Positions 25,685 to 36,895 of a stretch of DNA of 64,000 bases are shown here, one piece after another. Both the position numbers and the translations under genes were made by a program. The DNA lies in the NCBI GenBank assembly GCA_016722565.1, contig JADKIU010000002.1, positions 1,116,001 through 1,180,000 of the forward strand, in the 5' to 3' direction. Within the stretch, counting starts at the first letter, position 1. Each line of letters opens with the position of its first letter. The notes under the pieces are model-generated. The model made no database searches, was not told the DNA's origin, and was given only the letters and a program-made list of their open reading frames with translations. The DNA comes from Bacteroidota bacterium. Lineage in GTDB: Bacteria; Bacteroidota; Bacteroidia; 2-12-FULL-35-15.

Positions 25685-27547
25685 TTAATCGAAAAAGCGC
25701 CAAGAGATGCCTAGCTTGAATGCTCTGTCATTCATTGGATAATCAGCTGTCATCATATATTTGTTCGCCATCCAACCGCTGTTCAGGTGGTCAATCTTAA
25801 AAAATATTCTTACCGATTGTATTTTTGCATTGATAAAAAAATCAATGAAGGGATAGTTTCCATATTTTTTATCATCCTGCAAATAAAATTGTGCAGTGGC
25901 AGGCATGTATTTATTTGCATAATAGTTGGAAACAAAAAACACAGAAGCTCCGATTTGAATACGCATCGCTTTCTTAAACAAATTGTTTTCATAGAACAGG
26001 GAATGTTCCAAAGTGTACTCGGGAAGCCTTACTACTAATGAGTCTGGCACATATTGATACAAAATAGAATTATTCAAATGCCAATTAAAGAAAGAAAAAT
26101 TCTTTTTTAAATACGCTGATGTAACAGGAATTGTTCCCATGTATTGACGAGCCATTGCATAATTATCAAAATAAACCGGATTTGTAAGCTCTTTATAGCT
26201 AATACCAATCTCAAACCGATACTTTTTCATGCTAAAATTCAATTGGGCGGCATTCTCAATAATTTTCTCAAAATTATTTTCCCATTTAAAATGATTGGAA
26301 GTAAACCTGTTATAAATAAAATCGGGTTCCTGACGAGTTGAACTAATATTTAGCGTCAAATACGTCAAACTATCTAAAAACCCTTTCTTTATTGAGCCTT
26401 TCAACTGATAATCATTCTCATTGTATCCAAGAAAACAATTATTTGCAGAAAGGTTAAACCATAATTTATTTGTAGAATAGGTATTGAAAAGCTCTAGCCC
26501 AGCGATAATATTATTGAACGTAGTATCAATTTCTCGTTGTTTAATAAAAACAAATTGATCCTTCACATTCACACCAACACCAACTTTATCTATAAAACCT
26601 CGGTGTTTATTGTTATCCAAGCGTTTCCAAGACAATTCATTTTCAACAGTCACATTATAAACAGAATCTTTAGTAGATAAGGAATCATAAAATATATTAG
26701 AATAAAAACCGGATAAAGGATCTTCATCTTCATATTTTAATGAATTGTCTTCAAAAACTGACGACAGCATTATTCTGCTATTTGGAATAACCAAGCCATG
26801 TAGTGCAGTATCATTCGACTTCTTGCCTAAATTTAAATATTGATTAACGAATACACTTCTATTCTTGTAACTTCCTTTTGCAGCAGATAAATTTACATCG
26901 AGTAATTGTTTGTCGAGTAGCGAACCGTTCTCAAATATTGAATCATCAGCAATTTTGTCATTCTCAGAGTTTTGGATGTAATTGAATACTAAGCCAACTA
27001 ACAAATTGTAACGATTATTTTTTGATTTATAGATAGAAGAAAATGATAAGAAATTATCATTTGTACTTTGTCTCGAGTAAAATCCTTCAGATCGGATTCG
27101 AAAAAAATTTGCGGTAATATTCCAATTTTTTTTGACATTATACGAGAATGTCAGCTTAAAATCTTGTTCTTTCTTGGAACCAATGATATAAAACAGGTCA
27201 GAGTAGGGTGTTCGAGTATCATAAAACAATAAATTTTCTTTTGTAAAGAAATAATCTTGAAAATTATTTGAATTATAATGAAATCCTGTTGTTTTAAGGG
27301 AATAGTTTCTACCGGGCCTATTGAAAGCCATACCTGAATTCCCGATATGATATCGACTAAAGTGGTTTTGAAAATTAACTAAGGAGTTGTCAATGAAGTT
27401 GATTGAATCTTGATTCCCAAATTGCGAGGAATTAAAGGAATGGGTAAGAAATTTTTGATTGAGGTATTTGGTTGTATCACTATTTCGGGAATAACAGAAA
27501 TGTGATAACAGAATAAAAAATAAAACTATTTCCCGAATATATTTCAT
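25685..27547 (-). CDS. Putative outer-membrane porin (Porin_10 family)
   Basis: 620 residues. The signal peptide ends near YSRNSDTT. The rest is a long run of amphipathic beta strands with alternating aromatic residues (NWNITANFFRIRSEGFYSRQ, RYNLLVGLVFNYIQNSEN) and ends with a strand and terminal aromatic (FKLGISWRFFD), as expected for a beta-barrel inserted by the BAM complex. Length and style match Bacteroidota proteins labelled putative porin (Porin_10). The substrate is unknown. TATTTTTG on the minus strand (27568-27575) is a likely -7 element. Confidence 0.85.
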   Translation of the reverse strand: MKYIREIVLFFILLSHFCYSRNSDTTKYLNQKFLTHSFNSSQFGNQDSINFIDNSLVNFQNHFSRYHIGNSGMAFNRPGRNYSLKTTGFHYNSNNFQDYFFTKENLLFYDTRTPYSDLFYIIGSKKEQDFKLTFSYNVKKNWNITANFFRIRSEGFYSRQSTNDNFLSFSSIYKSKNNRYNLLVGLVFNYIQNSENDKIADDSIFENGSLLDKQLLDVNLSAAKGSYKNRSVFVNQYLNLGKKSNDTALHGLVIPNSRIMLSSVFEDNSLKYEDEDPLSGFYSNIFYDSLSTKDSVYNVTVENELSWKRLDNNKHRGFIDKVGVGVNVKDQFVFIKQREIDTTFNNIIAGLELFNTYSTNKLWFNLSANNCFLGYNENDYQLKGSIKKGFLDSLTYLTLNISSTRQEPDFIYNRFTSNHFKWENNFEKIIENAAQLNFSMKKYRFEIGISYKELTNPVYFDNYAMARQYMGTIPVTSAYLKKNFSFFNWHLNNSILYQYVPDSLVVRLPEYTLEHSLFYENNLFKKAMRIQIGASVFFVSNYYANKYMPATAQFYLQDDKKYGNYPFIDFFINAKIQSVRIFFKIDHLNSGWMANKYMMTADYPMNDRAFKLGISWRFFD

Positions 27548-27587
27548 TTATGAGGAACTGTGTTTTACAAAAATAAGTTATATAGAA

Positions 27588-27622
27588 TAAAAAAGCCCCA
27601 ATTCTGTAAAGAATTGAGGCTA
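27588..27622 (-). terminator. rRNA operon terminator
   Basis: Read on the minus strand, GCCTCAATTCT-TTAC-AGAATTGGGGC followed by TTTTTT forms a rho-independent terminator about eight bases after the 5S gene. Confidence 0.85.
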
Positions 27623-27629
27623 ATTTAAA

Positions 27630-27739
<110 letters not shown>

Positions 27740-27835
27740 AAATCATAGTCCGTATTTGCGGACATAATAAGATTGACATAATAAAGAAAGAAAATACAAC
27801 AATAATAAAAGTAACAAATTAAAATATCAAGTTTA

Positions 27836-30715
<2,880 letters not shown>

Positions 30716-30781
30716 ATTAATAATTACTTGTATTCTATTAGATAATTAATTTTATTATCTATTGTATTTTCTTTCAATATG

Positions 30782-30790
30782 TCAAAGAAC
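30782..30790 (-). promoter_or_regulatory. boxA-like antitermination element before 23S
   Basis: GTTCTTTGA on the minus strand, about 70 bases upstream of the 23S 5' end. The same nonamer occurs in the 16S leader at 32823-32831 and at 33092-33100. It resembles the boxA sequences that load the Nus antitermination complex on rRNA; that role is inferred. Confidence 0.5.
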
Positions 30791-30813
30791 TTTACCCTAA
30801 TTACTGGGTTTTG

Positions 30814-30887
30814 TGGAGAATAACGGATTCGAACCGTTGACCCCCTGCGTGCAAGGCAGGTGCTCTAGCCAGCTGAGCTAATCCCCC
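30814..30887 (-). tRNA. tRNA-Ala (anticodon TGC)
   Basis: 74 nt. Acceptor GGGGGAT pairs with ATTCTCC, D-arm AGCTCAGCTGGCTAGAG, anticodon stem CCTGC with TGC in the loop, and T-arm GGTTCGAATCC. CCA is not encoded. It sits between tRNA-Ile and 23S, the usual order. Confidence 0.97.
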
Positions 30888-30904
30888 AATACGAATTGTT
30901 TATG

Positions 30905-30978
30905 TAGTCCCGAGCAGATTTGAACTGCTGACCCCTACATTATCAGTGTAGTGCTCTAACCAACTGAGCTACGGGACT
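30905..30978 (-). tRNA. tRNA-Ile (anticodon GAT)
   Basis: 74 nt. Acceptor AGTCCCG pairs with CGGGACT, D-arm AGCTCAGTTGGTTAGAG, anticodon stem CTACA with loop CTGATAA containing GAT, T-arm AGTTCAAATCT. CCA is not encoded. Located in the 16S-23S spacer. Confidence 0.97.
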
Positions 30979-31170
30979 ATACTCAAGGTTAAAAGTTAAA
31001 TTTAAAAATCAAAAGTTGATAGCTTTTGGCATTTGATTTTACTTTGCCTTTAATCCTCCGCTCTCATTGTTTAGCACTCTGAGCTCGTTTTGGGTAAGTT
31101 TTAAAAATTATGAAGTAAGAAATAGTGAGTACCGTAAACCGAATAAATTCGGTGAAACATAAGTCTCTCT

Positions 31171-32697
<1,527 letters not shown>

Positions 32698-32822
32698 GTT
32701 TGTTTGATAATGCTCTTCTTCAAAAAAGAAAAATATAATTTATTTAGGACTTGTTTCTCAACTTACTAGTAGAACATACTAATAAGAGGGATACTCATTA
32801 TTTCTTTACCTTCACAATATTT

Positions 32823-32831
32823 TCAAAGAAC
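32823..32831 (-). promoter_or_regulatory. boxA-like element in 16S leader
   Basis: GTTCTTTGA on the minus strand in the rRNA leader, about 130 bases upstream of the 16S 5' end. Identical copies are at 30782-30790 (before 23S) and 33092-33100 (below the most distal promoter). Confidence 0.5.
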
Positions 32832-32909
32832 TTATTTATATACTTATTCTGAACGAGTCAGAATTATAAATTCAAGTTTTAAAGAACGTCCCGTTTTCTT
32901 TCGGGGCGA

Positions 32910-32940
32910 CAAAAGTACTAATACTTTTTTAATCTGCAAA
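32910..32940 (-). promoter_or_regulatory. rRNA promoter P1
   Basis: Minus strand: TTTG (32937-32940), 19 nt, TACTTTTG (32910-32917). Both elements and the 19-nt spacing match the Bacteroidota primary sigma consensus exactly. A boxA-like GTTCTTTAA lies about 23 bases downstream. Confidence 0.8.
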
Positions 32941-33012
32941 TTTTTTCGGAAAAATATTTTATTTTTTTTCTTACTCAATGTTAAATGAACGATTCCGTTT
33001 TGAAGCGGGCGA

Positions 33013-33042
33013 CAAAAGTAACAATTATTTTTAATCTGCAAA
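33013..33042 (-). promoter_or_regulatory. rRNA promoter P2
   Basis: Minus strand: TTTG (33039-33042), 18 nt, TACTTTTG (33013-33020). The sequence around it (TTTGCAGATTAAAAA upstream, GTCGCCCGCTT downstream) repeats that of P1, about 103 bases away. Confidence 0.78.
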
Positions 33043-33091
33043 CATTTTAAAGAAAATTTTTATTTTTTCTTTTTTGTTTCGTTTTTAGTAC

Positions 33092-33154
33092 TCAAAGAAC
33101 AACCGTTTGTTTTAAAGTGGGGTGCAAAAGTAATAAACTTTTTCTATTTGCAAG
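33092..33154 (-). promoter_or_regulatory. rRNA promoter P3 with downstream boxA-like element
   Basis: Minus strand: CTTG (33151-33154, one mismatch to TTTG), 18 nt, TACTTTTG (33125-33132). GTTCTTTGA follows at 33092-33100. It is the most distal of three related promoter units. Confidence 0.65.
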
Positions 33155-33616
33155 ACATTTTACAATAATTTTCTAATTATTTCTTAAATGTGCTGATTAA
33201 CAGGGTACTATTTTTCAAAAAAAGTGAATCGATTTGGCTTTTAATTCCCTTAATGTATCAAAAATGGTGTTTTGGGGCTTTACATTATCTCTTAAAAGGC
33301 ATTGTGAGGAGTCTAAATTAATAGCATTTAGATGGATTTGAAGCCATTTCGGCTAAATTATATTCTTTGAAAAGGCCTTTGATGGAGGATTTGATTGAAA
33401 AAAAAGTCCATTTTCTATTCTTCAAAGCCAAGAAGAATCATTAAAAAGGGAGTAATTTTCAAAATAGAGGACGATTCTTATAAATAAGGAATAGATTATT
33501 CACTTCATTCATGATCTATTCTTTCCCAAGTGGGAATACCAAAAGCAAACCCTTTCAGGTTTTTTTTGTATCCGTCCGCCAAATTTCAAGCGAGCTTGAA
33601 TTTGCCAGACGAACAC

Positions 33617-33651
33617 AAAAAAAGCCGCCAGCTAAATAGCTGGCGGCTTTT
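33617..33651 (-). terminator. tmRNA terminator
   Basis: AGCCGCCAGCT/AGCTGGCGGCT stem with AAAT loop. On the minus strand it is followed by a run of T residues, directly downstream of the tmRNA 3' end. Confidence 0.9.
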
Positions 33652-33663
33652 GGTCTAAATCCG

Positions 33664-34026
33664 TGGAGCCGGAGAGATTCGAACTCTCGTCCAAACATCG
33701 TATTAATATGCTTTCTACATGTGTATCAGATATTTGATTTTAGATATGTTTCAGGCAAACCTGCAGGCCACAAAACATACTTAGCTTTTTTATCTCATCA
33801 CGTATCAAAGCTCTACGCAACTATTTCTTCATTTGTAATGCTTCACAGGAGACGCAGAAGATCAGAGCTTCTCCGGAAACAAAGGCACTTAATACTTGGT
33901 ATTAAGCAGCCATAGACAAGTTAGACTCGCCAGATAGAATTTTGAGAATTAGGATTTACGTGCCATATTCACAACACACGACATGCTTACATAAAAATCG
34001 CAACGCTGTCAAAACCATACGACCCC
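33664..34026 (-). ncRNA. ssrA: Transfer-messenger RNA (tmRNA)
   Basis: 363 nt, minus strand. The 5' end GGGGTCG pairs with CGGCTCC at the 3' end, and the T-arm reads GAGAGTTCGAATCTCTC. CCA is not encoded. The tag frame is 33931 down to 33902: resume codon GGC, then E-S-N-L-S-M-A-A and TAA. tmRNA with SmpB rescues ribosomes stalled on broken messages and tags the product for proteolysis. The tag departs from the frequent GExNYALAA form of the phylum. Confidence 0.95.
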
Positions 34027-34048
34027 ATGTTATAAAGAACTTATGATG

Positions 34049-34081
34049 CAAAGATACAACATTTGAATGGCTAAAGTCAAA
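34049..34081 (-). promoter_or_regulatory. tmRNA promoter
   Basis: Minus strand: TTTG (34078-34081), 21 nt, TATCTTTG (34049-34056), about 23 bases upstream of the mature tmRNA 5' end. Confidence 0.75.
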
Positions 34082-34099
34082 TTAGAAGTTGTAATAAAT

Positions 34100-34136
34100 C
34101 AAAAGCGAGAATTGATTTCCATCAATTCTCGCTTTC
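34100..34136 (-). terminator. Terminator of the 34160 T9SS gene
   Basis: AAAGCGAGAATTGAT/ATCAATTCTCGCTTT stem with a short TTCC loop, T-tract on the minus side. It lies between the tmRNA promoter and the T9SS gene. Confidence 0.85.
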
Positions 34137-34159
34137 TTAAAGATGAAAACAAGTTTGTA

Positions 34160-35386
34160 TTACTTGATAATAAGCTTTCCTGTTGCTATTTCAGCACCGT
34201 TATTGATAACTCTATACAAATAAACTCCTGTAGATAATTTATTTTTATCCAGTTTAAATTCATGCGATTGAATGTCTTTCACAGAAGTCATTTCCTTTCC
34301 AAGTACATTGTAAACAATTAATTCAGCATTCTTCAAATGAATACCTTTATTAATGCTAATAGTGGTATTATCTGTAAAAGGGTTAGGATACACTGAAACC
34401 AGGTTTTCTAAATTTGCACTTTCGTTGATCCCTGTTGAAGAAAGATTCAAGCTAGTAGTTGCACTGGCAACTGTTAATGAATCACCATTAAACAAGGTGC
34501 AATATTTGAATACTTCTGAACCACCTGGAGCCAAGTTCTGAATACGATAAGAAACGGTAATCGCTTCATCAGCAAAATTAGTTGCACCGACTGTTTGAGT
34601 AAATCCAACACCATTCCACAAATTAGAAGCATCTCTATTGGCAAATCCGCCATAAGAAGCTCTCCAATTTGTATCAGCCTCCGTTAAAAAGGCAAAATAA
34701 GAGTTCCAAGGAGTAGTTTGAGTAGCGCTTACATTTGCGTAAGTGCAACAAAGCGGCTGACCAATGATGGTGTTTTGAGTCGTATAGTCAGACGATAACA
34801 TGATGTTATTATCCGGGTCAAGGTTTCTGTAATAATACAATTCAGGAATTGTAGCCAATGTATTATTCGTAACTGTAACAGTTGTTATATAAAACAAATC
34901 ATTGTCTTGCAACTGATAACTAATTTTCCAATGCAAGTCGGTTCCCGATGTAGCATCTCCTTCCCAATCGCAATCGATTTGAGGAGCAGTATAGTTCCAA
35001 AGGGTAATGGCGCCATTGATTTGCTGAAGAGATGCGCAGTTGTTCGCTAGTGAAACACCAGCTGTATCTACGATTTCAAACCCCCAACCATTTTCTGGGC
35101 TGCCTGGCGTAAAAAAGTCGCCATCAAAACTTGCCCATGCATTTAATTGAGGATTAGCAACGAATCCGAAATAAGGATTATTCGATCGATAATGTAATCC
35201 CAAAGGAACAGTTGCTGAATCTATAGGTGCGCCTTCAAATCCTCCTAATCCGGAGATTCCTATTTCGACATTATTTCCTTTTAAATAAGCATCTGCTCCA
35301 ACAATCTGAGCTGTAGAAGACAGGACAGGCAAAGCAATTGCCGCTAATGAAGATAAAATAAGTTGAGTAATTTTTTTGTTTTTCAT
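34160..35386 (-). CDS. Secreted T9SS type A protein, tandem paralogue 1
   Basis: 408 residues. Signal peptide (to about STAQI, residue 28), then a domain beginning YLKGNNVEIGISGLGGFEG with conserved DGDFFTPGSPENGWGFEI, NDLFYITTVTVTN, YYRNLDPDNN and SQTTPWNSYFAFL-like segments, and a type A T9SS domain (YPNPFTDNTTISI, YNVLGKEMTSV, LSTGVYLYRV). The neighbour at 35487 has the same architecture throughout, so this is a tandem duplication. Function unknown; surface or secreted. TATATTTG (minus, 35410-35417) precedes the start. Confidence 0.85.
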   Translation of the reverse strand: MKNKKITQLILSSLAAIALPVLSSTAQIVGADAYLKGNNVEIGISGLGGFEGAPIDSATVPLGLHYRSNNPYFGFVANPQLNAWASFDGDFFTPGSPENGWGFEIVDTAGVSLANNCASLQQINGAITLWNYTAPQIDCDWEGDATSGTDLHWKISYQLQDNDLFYITTVTVTNNTLATIPELYYYRNLDPDNNIMLSSDYTTQNTIIGQPLCCTYANVSATQTTPWNSYFAFLTEADTNWRASYGGFANRDASNLWNGVGFTQTVGATNFADEAITVSYRIQNLAPGGSEVFKYCTLFNGDSLTVASATTSLNLSSTGINESANLENLVSVYPNPFTDNTTISINKGIHLKNAELIVYNVLGKEMTSVKDIQSHEFKLDKNKLSTGVYLYRVINNGAEIATGKLIIK

Positions 35387-35432
35387 GTTTCTTTTTTTGA
35401 GTGGTATATCAAATATAGTATAAAAAAATTAT

Positions 35433-35468
35433 AAAAAAAATCCCGCTACGTAAATTAGCGGGATTTTT
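35433..35468 (-). terminator. Terminator of the 35487 T9SS gene
   Basis: ATCCCGCTA/TAGCGGGAT stem with A- and T-tracts. Nearly the same hairpin sequence follows the gene ending at 36896. Confidence 0.85.
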
Positions 35469-35486
35469 AATGATTTTTTTTATCTT

Positions 35487-36698
35487 TTAGTTTATTAAGA
35501 TTTTTCCTGATGCAATTTCCTGTTCATCGTTAATGATTTTATAGAAATATAGACCTGGAATAAGATTCCCTTTTTCAAATTTAAATTGGTGATCCTGAAT
35601 ATTTGAAACAGCAGCAACTTCTTTCCCCAATACATCATACACTTGCAACTTTGTATTTTTCAATTGTACTGACTTATCAATTGTTATTGTTGCTTCGTTA
35701 TTAAAAGGATTTGGATAAACAGATACGGGGCTTGCAGAATTTGCGAATTCGTTTACAGAAACAGTAGATAAGTTTAATGCTGTTGTTGCTGCGGTAACTG
35801 CCGTTGGATCAAAAACGCTACAAAATTTAAATGACTGAGTGCCTCCTGGTGCTAAAAGAGGAATTTCATACGCTAAATAAATTGCTTCGTCTGCCAAATT
35901 AACTGAGCCAACTGATTGAGTGTACCCAATTCCATTGTACATATCTGAAGCATCTCTATTGGCAAATCCACCATAACCCGCTACCCAATTGGAGTCCACT
36001 GCAAGGAACTCGAAGTATGAGCTCCAGGGAGTAGTTTGAGAAGCGCTCACCCTTGTATTGGCTCCTCCCATTGTAATTTGGCTAATTATTGTATTTTCTG
36101 TAGTGAAACTACCACCTATCTCTTGATTATTATCTGGATCTAAGTTTCTATAATAACGTAAGTCAGAAATTGGAGCACCCGTGTTATTTGTTATGAATAC
36201 TGTAGTAATATAGAATAAGTCGTTGTCGTGCAATTCATAATTAATTTTAACATGTAAATTTGTGCCAGACAAAGCATCACCTTCCCATTCGCATATTGTT
36301 TGAGGTGTCAAATACGACCAAGAAGTAACAGCACCTGCAATCTGCTGTAAATACGAACAATTATTACCTAGAGAAATTCCTCCTGTATCTGCAATTTCAA
36401 AACCCCATCCATTTTCAGGGCTACCCGGAGTAAAAAAATCACCGTCAAACGATGAACCAGCCCATCCATTCATTTGTGGGTTAGCAGTAAATCCAAATAA
36501 ATTATTGGCTGACCGAAGATGCATTCCTGAAGGAACTGGGGCTGTTAAACAATTCGCTCCTTCAAAGCCACCCAGATTATCAATGCCTATTTCTACATAA
36601 TTACCTTTCAGGTATGTACCCGAACCCGATATTTGAGCGTAAGAAACAACAGCCGAAAGTATACTTCCGATAGCAAATAGGTTTCTGATTTTTTTCAT
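35487..36698 (-). CDS. Secreted T9SS type A protein, tandem paralogue 2
   Basis: 403 residues. Signal peptide (MKKIRNLFAIGSILSAVVSYAQ), the same unknown domain as its neighbour (TYLKGNYVEIGIDNLGGFEG, DGDFFTPGSPENGWGFEI, NDLFYITTVFITN, YYRNLDPDNNQEIGG) and a type A T9SS domain (YPNPFNNEATITI, YDVLGKEVAAV, LIPGLYFYKI). Roughly half of residues are identical to the 34160 protein by eye. Promoter on the minus strand: TTTG 36746-36749, 20 nt, TATATTTG 36718-36725. Confidence 0.85.
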   Translation of the reverse strand: MKKIRNLFAIGSILSAVVSYAQISGSGTYLKGNYVEIGIDNLGGFEGANCLTAPVPSGMHLRSANNLFGFTANPQMNGWAGSSFDGDFFTPGSPENGWGFEIADTGGISLGNNCSYLQQIAGAVTSWSYLTPQTICEWEGDALSGTNLHVKINYELHDNDLFYITTVFITNNTGAPISDLRYYRNLDPDNNQEIGGSFTTENTIISQITMGGANTRVSASQTTPWSSYFEFLAVDSNWVAGYGGFANRDASDMYNGIGYTQSVGSVNLADEAIYLAYEIPLLAPGGTQSFKFCSVFDPTAVTAATTALNLSTVSVNEFANSASPVSVYPNPFNNEATITIDKSVQLKNTKLQVYDVLGKEVAAVSNIQDHQFKFEKGNLIPGLYFYKIINDEQEIASGKILIN

Positions 36699-36717
36699 GT
36701 TTATTATTTTTGTTTAT

Positions 36718-36749
36718 CAAATATACCTCAAATTACCTTAAGGTACAAA
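36718..36749 (-). promoter_or_regulatory. Promoter of the 35487 T9SS gene
   Basis: Minus strand TTTG, 20 nt, TATATTTG. The -7 element lies 20 bases upstream of the ATG. Confidence 0.7.
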
Positions 36750-36845
36750 ATAAAATAGAACTCCTTCTACTCACACAAAGAGCAACAAAACGATAAAAAA
36801 GACTTTAAATACCAATTTTAACACAAAACACTTACTCATTCAAAC

Positions 36846-36879
36846 AAAAAAAATCCCGCTAGTTAATTAGCGGGATTTT
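36846..36879 (-). terminator. Terminator of the NIDO/T9SS type B gene
   Basis: AAATCCCGCTA/TAGCGGGATTT stem with T-tract on the minus side. It is almost the same stem as the terminator at 35433. Confidence 0.85.
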
Positions 36880-36895
36880 CAGTTAAAAAATAGAT

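Larger units (their letters stand above)
32698..33663. other. rRNA-tmRNA intergenic region
   Basis: 966 bases without a gene. The 16S-proximal 460 bases carry the rRNA leader and three tandem promoter modules. The rest is AT-rich with no reading frame over 60 codons. It includes an inverted repeat GAATAGAT/ATCTATTC (33489-33496 and 33514-33521), a long imperfect hairpin (33573-33591 with 33594-33611) and the tmRNA terminator. I see nothing that supports a further RNA gene. Confidence 0.6.

Noticed and set aside
33160..33570. Further small RNA gene in the rRNA-tmRNA gap
   Set aside because: I found only AT-rich sequence and a weak inverted repeat, with no promoter-terminator pair that frames a transcript.
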